Shown piece by piece: positions 8,612 through 16,935 of a stretch of DNA of 50,915 nucleotides (position 1 is its first letter; every line of letters begins with the position of its first letter). The notes under the pieces are model-generated. The model did not search any database. It was not told the origin of the DNA and saw only the letters and a program-made list of their open reading frames with translations. The DNA is from Spirochaetales bacterium (GTDB lineage: Bacteria; Spirochaetota; Spirochaetia; UBA9216), in contig JAEINK010000036.1 in NCBI GenBank assembly GCA_016342585.1, positions 1 to 50,915 on the forward strand. The letters are read 5' to 3'. The position numbers and the translations under genes were made by a program.

Positions 8612-9736
8612 ATGGAAATCCCCTGTTGTCCTAACCCAAAATGCACACATTTTCACAATCCTGATAAGGATTCCTGGTATGTTAAGCATGGAACCTACCC
8701 TTCAAGAGCCTTTGGTACAGTCCATCGTTACCGCTGCAAAGCCTGCGGCATGACTTTTTCTTCCCAGACCTTCTCAATCGATTATTATGCAAAAAAGAGA
8801 GTCAGTTATGTTCGGCTTCTGCAGCATCTCAATTCAGCTTCAGGCCTGGGCGATATTAGCCGCTTCTTCAATCTGCGGGTGGAAACACTGGAAAACAGGT
8901 TGGAACGAGTTGCCCGTGTTGGTCTGGCGATTGAGGCGGCCCTTGAAAAACACCTTCCCTGTACAGAAAACATGACTGCCGATGGTTTTGAGACCTTTTC
9001 CTACTCACAATACTATCCTTGTCATGTAAACACCTTCGTCGGCTCTGATTCCGAGTATGTTTACACCATGGGTTTTTCAAACCTCAGGCGTAAAGGGCGT
9101 ATGACATCGAAACAGAAAGCCCGCAGGACTGAGCTTGAAAACCAGGGCAAGGCCAGCCCTTCCGCCATACAGAAATCCTTCCGAATCTGTACTGACAAGA
9201 TCCTGCAACTTATTAAGAGTAAAGAAATTAGTACATCCGCTGAAAAGAATATACTCTATACGGATGAACATAAAGCCTATCCTTTGGCTTTCAGAAAGCT
9301 GGACGGATTTGAGGAAGCCTTCGACCATGTTCAGATATCATCGAAAAAACCAAGGACTGTGTATAACAATCTCTTTCCTTCCAACTACTTTCACCGTTTT
9401 CTGCGTATGGACCTTTCGGATCATACCCGTGAAACCCTGCAATGGGCGAAATGTCCCAGTGCCTTGATGGCACGAATGGAAGCCTTTCGTTTTGCTTACA
9501 ACTGTTTCAACCCCAGAAGGGTGAAGGCCAGTCGGGCCGGGGATTGGACCACCCATGCGGAAGCTGCCGGTATTCCACGAGCGGTTCTATCAGATACAAT
9601 TAATGAGTTTTGGGGAAAGAGACCTTTTCTGGGTAAAACCAATTTAAGTGAAGATGAGGTAAAAACCTGGACGTGTCAGTGGACTAATCCAGGCAGGACA
9701 GTAGGCCGGAGGATTCCAAATTATATCTTTCTGTGA
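8612..9736 (+). CDS. Transposase with N-terminal zinc ribbon and DDE-type core
   Basis: This encodes 374 residues. An N-terminal zinc ribbon (C6-x4-C11 and C42xxC45) precedes a helical DNA-binding stretch. The probable catalytic core includes the TADGFETFSY and YTDEHKAYPLAF segments, each carrying an aspartate. The exact third acidic residue cannot be placed by eye. The start at 8612 is supported by AAGGAG upstream. It is the only gene in the element and appears intact. It is nearly identical to the fragment at 1-552, so the element has been active in this genome. Family assignment (IS1595- or IS1-like) rests on domain layout only. Confidence 0.85.
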   Translation: MEIPCCPNPKCTHFHNPDKDSWYVKHGTYPSRAFGTVHRYRCKACGMTFSSQTFSIDYYAKKRVSYVRLLQHLNSASGLGDISRFFNLRVETLENRLERVARVGLAIEAALEKHLPCTENMTADGFETFSYSQYYPCHVNTFVGSDSEYVYTMGFSNLRRKGRMTSKQKARRTELENQGKASPSAIQKSFRICTDKILQLIKSKEISTSAEKNILYTDEHKAYPLAFRKLDGFEEAFDHVQISSKKPRTVYNNLFPSNYFHRFLRMDLSDHTRETLQWAKCPSALMARMEAFRFAYNCFNPRRVKASRAGDWTTHAEAAGIPRAVLSDTINEFWGKRPFLGKTNLSEDEVKTWTCQWTNPGRTVGRRIPNYIFL

Positions 9737-10177
9737 GTTGGAAGAGATCAACAGGCTTTGGGGCACTATTAAAAACTTAAAGAGTGTAACAAGGGTCCCA
9801 AGGAAGAGGAAACCTACTGTAATAAGGGTCGTAATCCGGCTGAATTTCTGATCAACCATCTCAAATCTCTTATCGACCTGTTCAAATCTCTTATCGACCC
9901 TTTCAAAACGTTTATCGATCATATCGAACTTTTTCTCTACCATCTCAAACTGCAGCTGCATGATAGAAAGGGTCTGCTGTTGAAGCTCTCCTAAATGCTT
10001 AATCCCCTCTTCAACACGGACCACCCTCTCGGAAAGAAAAATATCCCGATCTTCGATGGGTGATCGTTCACGGAACGGAGGCTCAGGATTCTCTTCCTGG
10101 ATCCACTCCTTGATGTGTGATTTAACGTACTCACCGATAGCGGCAAGTTCATTCTCATTCATTACCGGGTCTCCCAT
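9644..10177 (-). CDS. Coiled-coil membrane-anchored protein with a C-terminus supplied by the insertion sequence
   Basis: This encodes 177 residues. The start at 10177 is set by AAGGAG 7 nt upstream; upstream in-frame ATGs lack such a site. Residues 1-60 are acidic. About residues 75-112 form a coiled coil of DKRFExV heptads. A hydrophobic segment (TTLITVGFLFLGTLVTLF) then looks like a single membrane anchor, as in small phage-like coiled-coil proteins. From position 9768 downward the frame runs into copy B, so the last ~40 residues (after FKFLI) are encoded by the insertion sequence read antisense. The original C-terminus is lost. The function is unknown, and the gene may be a pseudogene. 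Confidence 0.65.
   Translation of the reverse strand: MGDPVMNENELAAIGEYVKSHIKEWIQEENPEPPFRERSPIEDRDIFLSERVVRVEEGIKHLGELQQQTLSIMQLQFEMVEKKFDMIDKRFERVDKRFEQVDKRFEMVDQKFSRITTLITVGFLFLGTLVTLFKFLIVPQSLLISSNSQKDIIWNPPAYCPAWISPLTRPGFYLIFT
9745..9768 (-). repeat. Right terminal inverted repeat of copy B
   Basis: This is the exact reverse complement of 8526-8549 and ends GGGGCACTA just before TTAA. Confidence 0.92.
9861..9944 (-). repeat. Four 21-bp tandem units encoding coiled-coil heptads
   Basis: Units start at 9861, 9882, 9903 and 9924 with TCAAATCTCTTATCGAC-like sequence, diverging in the last unit. On the minus strand they encode seven-residue blocks of the type DKRFExV. The 7-residue period matches a coiled-coil heptad, and the exact 21-bp spacing suggests growth by slippage or unequal recombination. 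Confidence 0.85.
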
Positions 10178-10289
10178 AAAACTCTCCTTCATTATAGATT
10201 CATCTATTACTAAAGACAAGGTTTTCATCAATTCTGATTCAATTCTGAATCAGATCAGGCTTACATCTTAACAACTATTTTCGGTGGAG

Positions 10290-10401
10290 AACTTGTGGAT
10301 AACTTCCGTATAAGCCTGTGGAAAAATCAAATATTTTCAGGCTGATCCTGTTCATAAGCTGGTGACAAGGCCCCTCTTTCCATGGCATAACCTGTGGATA
10401 A
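10290..10401 (+). promoter_or_regulatory. DnaA-box-like cluster outside oriC
   Basis: TGTGGATAA, the reverse complement of the DnaA box TTATCCACA, occurs at 10294-10302 and 10393-10401. TGTGGAAAA, one mismatch, is at 10317-10325. The stretch AACTTGTGGATAACTT followed two bases later by GTATAA is also found in oriC at 36559-36582. The rest of 10232-10393 holds no gene that I can see. Whether DnaA binds here is inference. Confidence 0.45.
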
Positions 10402-10486
10402 GATAAAACTTGGCCTGTTGGAAAATACCGAAATATCGATCAGTGATGACTTTAAAATGACCGAAGAAGGACTTTTTGAATTATGA
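10394..10486 (+). pseudogene. Remnant of a VapB/PHD-type antitoxin (C-terminal ~30 codons)
   Basis: Reading from GTG at 10394 to TGA at 10486 gives about 30 residues ending IKLGLLENTEISISDDF plus a short acidic tail. This resembles the toxin-binding tail of PHD/VapB-type antitoxins (GxLKGKIxIxDDFDxPL pattern). An in-frame TAA sits two codons before the GTG, so the DNA-binding N-terminus is gone. The stop overlaps the ATG at 10483 of the PIN-type toxin remnant (ATGA), the usual overlap for such pairs. Confidence 0.55.
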
Positions 10487-10829
10487 AATATCTGATTCAG
10501 TAAGAAATATCCTTATAGATGAAGATAAAGAAAAGTATGTTTCGACAATTAGTCTCTGGGAGATTTCAATGAAGTATGGACTTGGAAAACTTGTTATTAA
10601 GAATAAAACCCCGGAAGATCTATATGAATCAATTTTAGAATCCGGATTTGAAATCCTTAAAATCGAAGACAGGCTCTATTCAACCTATTATAAACTGCCA
10701 AAAAAAGAGGATCATAGAGAGCCGTTTGACCGAATGCTGATTTGGCAGGCTATTAACCATGATATTGTACTGCTCTCAGCGGATAAGAAACTGGATCTAT
10801 ACAAAGAAGATGGGCTGAGACTGGCATAA
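10483..10829 (+). pseudogene. VapC-like PIN-domain toxin, N-terminus deleted
   Basis: From TTG at 10476 an open frame gives about 117 residues with a PIN domain lacking its first part. Visible are STISLWEISMKY (second acidic residue E), REPFDRMLIWQA (third acidic site) and LLSADKKLDLY (fourth). The N-terminal DTH strand with the first catalytic Asp is absent. The natural ATG at 10483 reads MKYLI and then stops in frame, exactly as a VapC start would if about 20 codons had been lost right after it. A TCTGATT at the junction could mark deletion between short repeats. PIN toxins are Mg-dependent RNases; this one is expected to be inactive. Confidence 0.7.
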
Positions 10830-10863
10830 AAAAAGCCGATCCAAAATTAATTGAACCGGCTTT
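10829..10863. terminator. Bidirectional terminator between the PIN remnant and metK
   Basis: An 11-bp stem (AAAGCCGATCC paired with GAACCGGCTTT, two wobble pairs) is flanked by an A run on the left and T on the right. On the minus strand it ends metK with a T run. On the plus strand it could end the remnant toxin gene. Confidence 0.75.
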
Positions 10864-10881
10864 GCCCTCGCTATTTTCAAA

Positions 10882-12042
10882 CTACATGAGTTTCTGCAGT
10901 TCTTTCACCTTGTCGATCTTCTCCCAGGAGAATATCTCACGGCCGAAGTGTCCATAGGCGGCTGTCTCCTGATAGATTGGCTTTTTAAGATCCAGGCTGG
11001 TGATGATCCCCGCAGGGGAGAGATCGAAAACTCTGGAAACGGCTGCTTCGATCTTTTCTTCGGGAACAACCGCCGTTCCAAAACTGTCCACCATTACCGA
11101 AACGGGATAGGGAACACCAATGGCATAGGCCAGCTCTACTTCACACCTTTCACATAGACCGGCAGCAACGATATTCTTGGCCACATACCGGGCCATATAG
11201 GCGGCAGAACGGTCCACCTTGGAGGGATCCTTTCCGGAGAAGGCTCCCCCGCCATGTCTTCCCATACCGCCATAGGTATCCACGATGATTTTACGCCCGG
11301 TAAGACCGGAATCGCCGTGGGGACCGCCGATCACAAACCGGCCGGTGGGGTTTATAAAATATTTCGTATCACCATTTAAAAGTCCTGTGGGTTCAAGGAC
11401 GGGTTTTACTATCTGATCAATTATAGATCTTTCGATCTCATCATGGTCTATCCCATCATCATGCTGATGACTGATAACAACCGTCTCTATGTGTTTGGGT
11501 TTTCCATCTTCATACTTAATGGTCACCTGACTTTTGGAGTCGGGCCGCAGCCAGGAGAGTTTACCTGTTTTACGAATATCCGCGGCATGCATAAGGAGTT
11601 TATGGCTGTACATAACCGGGGCGGGCATTAACTCTGCCGTCTCTTTACAGGCATAGCCGAACATCATTCCCTGATCTCCTGCCCCCTGCTGTTTAAAAAG
11701 CCCCTCGCCGGAGGTAACCCCCTGGGAGATATCCGGTGACTGGGAGTGAATGGTATTCAAAACAGCCATGGATTCAAAATCCAGACCGTATTCCGGTTTT
11801 GTATATCCTATCTTTTTGGCCACCCCACGGGCAACCTCCTGAACATCCACATATGTTTCGGTTGTAATTTCACCGCCAACCAGGATCATTCCCGTTGTCG
11901 CAAAGGTCTCACAGGCTACCCGGCTCTCCGGATCGGCCGCAAGACAGGCATCGAGGATGGCATCCGAAACCTGATCACAGAGTTTATCCGGGTGCCCTTC
12001 GGAAACAGACTCTGATGTAAAAAGATAATCTCTTTTTTCCAT
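10882..12042 (-). CDS. metK: S-adenosylmethionine synthetase
   Basis: This encodes 386 residues, the normal bacterial length. It makes S-adenosylmethionine from methionine and ATP. The N-terminal [16 protein letters not shown] is the family signature with the ATP/Mg-binding His and Asp. [12 protein letters not shown] and [19 protein letters not shown] further on are also signatures. AAGGAG lies 10 nt before the ATG. It follows ahcY on the same strand with a 95-bp gap. That gap carries a possible extra promoter (TTGACG) and no SAM riboswitch that I recognise. Confidence 0.97.
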   Translation of the reverse strand: MEKRDYLFTSESVSEGHPDKLCDQVSDAILDACLAADPESRVACETFATTGMILVGGEITTETYVDVQEVARGVAKKIGYTKPEYGLDFESMAVLNTIHSQSPDISQGVTSGEGLFKQQGAGDQGMMFGYACKETAELMPAPVMYSHKLLMHAADIRKTGKLSWLRPDSKSQVTIKYEDGKPKHIETVVISHQHDDGIDHDEIERSIIDQIVKPVLEPTGLLNGDTKYFINPTGRFVIGGPHGDSGLTGRKIIVDTYGGMGRHGGGAFSGKDPSKVDRSAAYMARYVAKNIVAAGLCERCEVELAYAIGVPYPVSVMVDSFGTAVVPEEKIEAAVSRVFDLSPAGIITSLDLKKPIYQETAAYGHFGREIFSWEKIDKVKELQKLM

Positions 12043-12137
12043 TTATATAGAACTCCTTCAAATTAACTTCGCCATAACTAACAGTTCGAAGGTATATATT
12101 ATTTAACCCTCCGTCAAGATATTAAGTATAATACATT

Positions 12138-13562
12138 TTAATAACGGTAGTGATCCGGTTTATAGGGACCATCCGCGGATATACCCAGGTACTCTTCCTG
12201 ATCGGGGCGGAGCCTGGTCAGTCGAACGCCGACCCTCTCCAGGTGGAGCCTGGCCACCTCTTCATCAAGCTTCTTGGAGAGCCTGTAGACTTCCGGTTTG
12301 TATTTATCCCTGTTCATCCATAGATCCATCTGGGCGAGCACCTGGTTTGTGAAGGAGTTGGACATGACAAAACTGGGGTGGCCCGTGGCGCACCCAAGGT
12401 TTACAAGCCGTCCTTCAGCCAGGATAAAAATCTCATGCCCGTCGGGAAAGGTATATTTATCCACCTGAGGTTTGATATTGAGCTTTTTGACTTCCGGATC
12501 CGCTTCCAGTTCCGCCATTTGAATCTCGTTATCAAAGTGACCGATATTACAGACGATAGCCTGATCCCGCATCTTCTTCATATGCTCAAGGCTTATGACA
12601 GCCCGGTTTCCCGTGGTCGTCACATAGATATCCCCAATCCCCAGGGTCTCCTCCACGGTGGTTACTTCATAACCGGCCATGGAGGCCTGGAGGGCACAGA
12701 TGGGATCGATCTCCGTAACAATTACCCGGGCACCCATCCCCCGCAGGCTGGCGGCGGAGCCTTTGCCCACATCCCCGTAACCGCAGACAACCGCCACCTT
12801 TCCGGCAGTCATAATATCGGTTGCCCGCTTAATTCCATCCACCAGGGACTCCCGGCAGCCATAATAGTTATCAAACTTGGATTTTGTAACCGAATCGTTC
12901 ACATTGATGGCGGGGACAAGGAGCTCTCCGGATTCCATCATCTGGTAGAGCCTGTGGACACCCGTGGTTGTCTCTTCCGAGACACCCTTCCACCCTTCCA
13001 CTACCTTTACCCAGCGGCCCGGCGTTTCTATCAATATTCGCTTTAATGCCTTTAGAAGCTGCCTTTCATCTTCACCTGCGGCAGGGGAATCGAGCAGGGC
13101 GGCATCTTTCCCGGCGGCGAATCCCCTGTGAATCATAAGGGTGGCATCCCCGCCGTCATCGACGACAAGCTGGGGACCAAGGCCATCCCCGAAATCCAGG
13201 GCCCGGTCGGTACACCACCAGTACTCCTTAAGAGTTTCACCCTTCCAGGCGAAAACAGGCACCCCGGCAGGCTTCTCCCCGGTTCCTTCCCCGACGACAA
13301 CAGCGGCGGCGGCATGGTCCTGGGTAGAGAAAATATTGCAGCTGCACCAGCGCACAACGGCTCCTAATTTTGTAAGGGTTTCTATCAACACGGCTGTCTG
13401 AACGGTCATGTGAAGCGATCCGGTTATCCTTACCCCGTCTAAAGGTTTCTCAATTCCATACTTCTCTCGAAGCGCCATGAGACCCGGCATTTCACGCTCA
13501 GCAATATCAAGTTCTTTTCGCCCCCATGAGGCCAGAGAAATATCTTTGATCCTGAAATCCAT
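12138..13562 (-). CDS. ahcY: Adenosylhomocysteinase (S-adenosylhomocysteine hydrolase)
   Basis: This encodes 474 residues. It splits S-adenosylhomocysteine into adenosine and homocysteine, removing the inhibitory product of methylation. Visible family features are the N-terminal [21 protein letters not shown], the NAD-binding [12 protein letters not shown], and the C-terminal PDHYRY that closes over NAD in the tetramer. I chose the ATG at 13562 over a longer frame because AAGGAG lies 7 nt upstream and the protein then begins [11 protein letters not shown] as expected. It is upstream of metK on the same strand, so methyl-cycle genes are grouped. A small hairpin lies just before the ribosome binding site. 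Confidence 0.96.
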   Translation of the reverse strand: MDFRIKDISLASWGRKELDIAEREMPGLMALREKYGIEKPLDGVRITGSLHMTVQTAVLIETLTKLGAVVRWCSCNIFSTQDHAAAAVVVGEGTGEKPAGVPVFAWKGETLKEYWWCTDRALDFGDGLGPQLVVDDGGDATLMIHRGFAAGKDAALLDSPAAGEDERQLLKALKRILIETPGRWVKVVEGWKGVSEETTTGVHRLYQMMESGELLVPAINVNDSVTKSKFDNYYGCRESLVDGIKRATDIMTAGKVAVVCGYGDVGKGSAASLRGMGARVIVTEIDPICALQASMAGYEVTTVEETLGIGDIYVTTTGNRAVISLEHMKKMRDQAIVCNIGHFDNEIQMAELEADPEVKKLNIKPQVDKYTFPDGHEIFILAEGRLVNLGCATGHPSFVMSNSFTNQVLAQMDLWMNRDKYKPEVYRLSKKLDEEVARLHLERVGVRLTRLRPDQEEYLGISADGPYKPDHYRY

Positions 13563-13577
13563 AATATTACTCCTTGA

Positions 13578-13604
13578 GTACCTGGTACGCCATGACCCGG
13601 GTAC
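13578..13604 (-). other. Hairpin in the ahcY leader, next to the ribosome binding site
   Basis: On the minus strand GTACC pairs with GGTAC and inside it TGG pairs with CCA, giving about 8 bp with a 7-nt bulge. It ends a few bases before AAGGAG of ahcY. I cannot match it to a known SAM or SAH riboswitch. A cis-regulatory role is only a possibility. Confidence 0.35.
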
Positions 13605-13685
13605 TAGCTTCAAACTTAATTTTAACATAAGTTGACAACTGGGGTATAGATGATTATGCTGTTAGAAAACCAATTCCAAGTGTGG

Positions 13686-13691
13686 TATAAT
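13686..13691 (+). promoter_or_regulatory. -10 element of a leaderless promoter for the WecA/TagO-type gene
   Basis: TATAAT is followed by 7 nt and then the ATG at 13699. A weak TTAGAA lies 18 bp upstream. No Shine-Dalgarno is present, so the mRNA probably begins at or next to the ATG. Confidence 0.55.
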
Positions 13692-13698
13692 TAACAAT

Positions 13699-14763
13699 AT
13701 GAATTTAACAATTTTAATTCCGGCATTTCTGATCGCCACAGCAGTATCGGCAGTGCTTATTCCTATAATCATAAAAGTAAGCCATCGCAAAGGGTGGTAC
13801 GACTCGACAGATCCCCGTAAAATTCACGATGGAGATATTCCCAGGCTTGGCGGTATGGGTATTTTTCTTGGATTCCTGGCGGGTTTATTCGTTCTCATCT
13901 TTGCGGGCCTGAAAACCTGTGAGACTTATAGCTGCCCGCCCCTCTTTCAGTTTCTTGTTTTTGTTTTTGCTGCCGGCGGGATTCATATTACCGGCCTTAT
14001 CGATGATTTTACAGATATGCGACCCAGAAACAAGTTCATTATCCAGATTCTCGCGGCCGTTCTGGCGACCGCATCGGGCTTGCGTTTCTATGGGCTCAAT
14101 CTGATCTTTACAAATATTACCATCGATATTCCGGTCATCTCCTGGATTATCACGATCGTATGGATTGTGGGTGTGTGTAATGCGGTCAATCTTATAGACG
14201 GCCTGGACGGCCTTTCGTCCACCGTCAGTATTATTGCCACCATTTCATTCGGAATAATCGCCATTGCTACCGGATCCTGGCTTACGGCAATTATTGCCTT
14301 CTCCCTGGCTGGCGGTATTCTGGGTTTCCTTTTTTATAATAAACCCAAAGCAAAGATATTTATGGGAGACTCGGGAAGCCTCTTCCTGGGTTTTACCCTG
14401 GCTATCATGCCCCTTATAGAAATATCAAGCAGGCAACCAAAGGCCCTGATCTTCGCAATCACGATCCTTTTAATTCCCATTACCGACACCCTTTTCGCTA
14501 TTGCCAGAAGGGTAGCCAGGAAACAGGCTATATCATCCCCCGACAGGGAACATATCCACCATACTTTACTCGATCTGAACTTTTCAAATGTAAAAATCCT
14601 GTTCCTGGTAGGATCCTATGCTCTCCTGCTCGGAGCCCTCCCGTTTATTGTTCAGAAGGTTGATCATATATGGGCAATAGGTCTCCTGGTTGTTCTCTGG
14701 GCGTTTTCATTCTGGTTATTCTACTGGCTCCACAAGCTTGTCCGGACCAGAAGCGCGAAATAG
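13699..14763 (+). CDS. WecA/TagO-type undecaprenyl-phosphate N-acetylhexosamine-1-phosphate transferase
   Basis: This encodes 354 residues with about ten hydrophobic membrane segments. The family transfers a sugar-1-phosphate from a UDP-sugar to undecaprenyl phosphate at the inner membrane, starting surface polysaccharide synthesis. Signatures seen are DPRKIHDGDIPRLGG, the Mg-binding GLIDDFTDMRP, NAVNLIDGLDGLS, FMGDSGSLFLGF and the cytosolic HIHHTLLDL. The IHDGDIPRLGG form and the HIHH loop favour WecA/TagO over MraY. It ends 12 bp from the convergent topB stop. It stands alone and is likely read from its own leaderless promoter. Confidence 0.9.
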   Translation: MNLTILIPAFLIATAVSAVLIPIIIKVSHRKGWYDSTDPRKIHDGDIPRLGGMGIFLGFLAGLFVLIFAGLKTCETYSCPPLFQFLVFVFAAGGIHITGLIDDFTDMRPRNKFIIQILAAVLATASGLRFYGLNLIFTNITIDIPVISWIITIVWIVGVCNAVNLIDGLDGLSSTVSIIATISFGIIAIATGSWLTAIIAFSLAGGILGFLFYNKPKAKIFMGDSGSLFLGFTLAIMPLIEISSRQPKALIFAITILLIPITDTLFAIARRVARKQAISSPDREHIHHTLLDLNFSNVKILFLVGSYALLLGALPFIVQKVDHIWAIGLLVVLWAFSFWLFYWLHKLVRTRSAK

Positions 14764-14775
14764 TTTGTAATCACT

Positions 14776-16857
14776 CTACTTTCGCCGCCTCTCCTTCTTG
14801 GCATTCATCATATCCGCCAGGGTAAAACCACCGCTCTCTTCCGCCTCATTATTCACCTTTTTAATCATGGAGCGGGCGATGGACTGCTCCCGTCTGGAGG
14901 GTTTCTTCGTACCATAGAGGTTTCGGTTATCTTCCCCCTCATCCTCATAACCGCAGGATCTGGATTGACAGACAAGCAGCTCCCGCCCTTTTTTATCATG
15001 AACCTTCATCATCCTCTTGCCGCAGAGGGGGCAGGGTTTTGTGGTCAGGTTATCCGGTTTATATTCAAGCTTACTGGTTTTTACCTCGTTCACAAGCTTT
15101 TTCGCATATTCCCTTATATCCACAATGAAAACACTGCTCTTCTCTCGCCCCTTTGCTATCCCGTCGAGGCGGGCCTCCCAGCGGGCGGTAAGTTCCGGCG
15201 AGGTCATCTCTTCAGGGACAAGCTTCAACAGCTGCATCCCCGCCCCGGTGGGCACCAGCTCCTTCCCCCGACGCTCTATATAGTAGTTGGCAATGAGCTT
15301 TTCAATAATATCCGCCCGGGTGGCGGGAGTTCCCAGGCCGAAACCGGGGGCACCCTCTTTTATTTCCTTGTCCTTAACAAACCTTCCGGGGTTTTCCATG
15401 ACAGAGAGAAGGGTCCCTTCGGTGTAGCGTGCCGGTGGTTTTGTCATCCCCTGCTTCACCTTCACCGAATCGATGGCAAGCGTCTCTCCTTCCTTATGCT
15501 CTTTTAACCTCTGATCGGAGAGGTCTGCATCATCATCCTCTCCCCGGGAGAAGCCGTGCTCCACGGCCCGCCAGCCCCGATCAAGAACCCGGGAACCCCT
15601 TGTTATAAATTTATCATCCCCCACAGCCGTCACGATCTCCACCTTCTCGGAAATTTCAGGTGTGGAGAGTACAGCCAGGTATCGCATGGCGATCAGGTTC
15701 CAGAGGGATTTTTCCTCACCGTCAAGACGGTCCATCCGTACCGGTTCCTCGGTGGGGATAATCGCATGGTGGTCCGAGACGCCGGCGTCATTAATAAGCC
15801 GTTTCCCCGGCTTTAAACTCTTCTTGGCAAGTTCCAGGGCCGGCTTTTCAAAGGGGGTCCCCTTCAAAGCATAAAGCCTCTCTTTTAAGGTGGCCTCCAT
15901 GTCGGAGGTAATATACCGTGAATCGGTTCGGGGGTAGGAGACAATCTTATGCCGTTCATACAGACCCTGGAGAACCTGAAGGGTTTTTTTCGCAGACCAG
16001 CCAAGCCGCCGGTTTGCCTCCCGCTGAAGGTCTGTCAGATCGTAGGCTAGAGGGGGCGGAACAGATTTATTCTTTTTCTTGATACTGACGATCTTTCCGG
16101 TTTTCCCTTCACACCTTCCGGCTATCTCCCTGGCCTTATTCTGATCCGAAAAACGGGTTAAGCCCTTTTCTCCCTGCCAGAGACCGGTATAGGGGCCGAA
16201 GTCGGCGGTAATCGTCCAGTACCCCCTGGGTTTGAAGTTTTCAATCTCTTTCTCCCTGCCGGCCATGATGGCCAGGGTGGGGGTTTGGACTCGGCCGGCA
16301 GAAAGCCGGGCATCCCATTTGCAGGATAGGGCCCGGGTCAGGTTTAAACCCACAACCCAGTCCGATTCGGCCCGGCATTCCGCCGCCCGGAAGAGGTTTT
16401 CATAATCCTTTCCGGGTTTCAGGTTTTTAAAACCCTGCTTTATGGCCGTATCGGTCTGGCTGGAAATCCAGAGCCGTTCGGTTTTACCCTTCCAGCCGGA
16501 GAGTTTCATGATCCACCGGGCAACAAGTTCGCCCTCCCTTCCGGCATCGGTGGCTATAATCAGATGGTTCACATCATTGCGTTTTAACAGGCTTTTTACC
16601 ATGTTGAACTGCCGGGAAGTCCTTCCTATAACCTTATGCTTCATCCTTTCGGGGAGCATGGGAAGGTAATCCATCTTCCAGCTTTTGTATTTTTCATCAT
16701 AGGCGGAGGGGTCGGCCAGTTCCACCAGATGACCCATGGCCCAGGTGACAATGTAATCCTTCCCTTCCATATGGGTTTTTCCCCTGGCCGAACAACCAAG
16801 AACCCTCCCGAGTTCCCTTCCCACCGAGGGTTTTTCCGCAAGTACAAGTGATTTCAT
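14776..16857 (-). CDS. topB: DNA topoisomerase III (type IA)
   Basis: This encodes 693 residues. It passes single DNA strands through transient breaks to separate linked or recombining chromosomes. The N-terminal Toprim domain begins LVLAEKPSVGRELG, with acidic metal site ATDAGREGEL near residue 103. The active-site tyrosine is Y308 in SYPRTDSRYI. Near the C-terminus CPLCGKRMM ... VCQSRSCGYE forms one zinc finger. The tail is basic. GGAGAGG lies 4 nt before the ATG. It converges with the WecA/TagO-type gene and is followed upstream by the MATE gene in the same direction. Confidence 0.93.
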   Translation of the reverse strand: MKSLVLAEKPSVGRELGRVLGCSARGKTHMEGKDYIVTWAMGHLVELADPSAYDEKYKSWKMDYLPMLPERMKHKVIGRTSRQFNMVKSLLKRNDVNHLIIATDAGREGELVARWIMKLSGWKGKTERLWISSQTDTAIKQGFKNLKPGKDYENLFRAAECRAESDWVVGLNLTRALSCKWDARLSAGRVQTPTLAIMAGREKEIENFKPRGYWTITADFGPYTGLWQGEKGLTRFSDQNKAREIAGRCEGKTGKIVSIKKKNKSVPPPLAYDLTDLQREANRRLGWSAKKTLQVLQGLYERHKIVSYPRTDSRYITSDMEATLKERLYALKGTPFEKPALELAKKSLKPGKRLINDAGVSDHHAIIPTEEPVRMDRLDGEEKSLWNLIAMRYLAVLSTPEISEKVEIVTAVGDDKFITRGSRVLDRGWRAVEHGFSRGEDDDADLSDQRLKEHKEGETLAIDSVKVKQGMTKPPARYTEGTLLSVMENPGRFVKDKEIKEGAPGFGLGTPATRADIIEKLIANYYIERRGKELVPTGAGMQLLKLVPEEMTSPELTARWEARLDGIAKGREKSSVFIVDIREYAKKLVNEVKTSKLEYKPDNLTTKPCPLCGKRMMKVHDKKGRELLVCQSRSCGYEDEGEDNRNLYGTKKPSRREQSIARSMIKKVNNEAEESGGFTLADMMNAKKERRRK

Positions 16858-16935
16858 ATTACCTCTCCAAAAGTAGATTACCTTATCGAGTGAATATTAC
16901 CTCATTATTGTAAATTGGGGAAAGGGTGTTTATCC

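Larger units (their letters stand above)
8526..9768 (+). mobile_element. Complete insertion sequence (copy B), IS1/IS1595-like, flanked by TTAA
   Basis: The element is about 1243 bp and carries one transposase. Its ends are perfect 24-bp inverted repeats beginning TAGTGCCCC at 8526 and ending GGGGCACTA at 9768. Directly outside, TTAA at 8522-8525 and TTAA at 9769-9772 look like a 4-bp target duplication; TTAA is itself palindromic, so the repeat appears to extend to 26 bp. The family is uncertain. The zinc ribbon plus DDE layout is IS1595/IS1-like, but those families usually duplicate about 8 bp. Confidence 0.88.

Noticed and set aside
9861..9944. CRISPR-like array suggested by regularly spaced short repeats
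   Set aside because: The 21-bp units are contiguous and in frame, encode coiled-coil heptads, and there are no spacers.
12043..12137. SAM riboswitch before metK
   Set aside because: The 95-bp gap is too short and lacks the conserved SAM-I, SAM-II or SMK core sequences; only promoter-like elements are seen.
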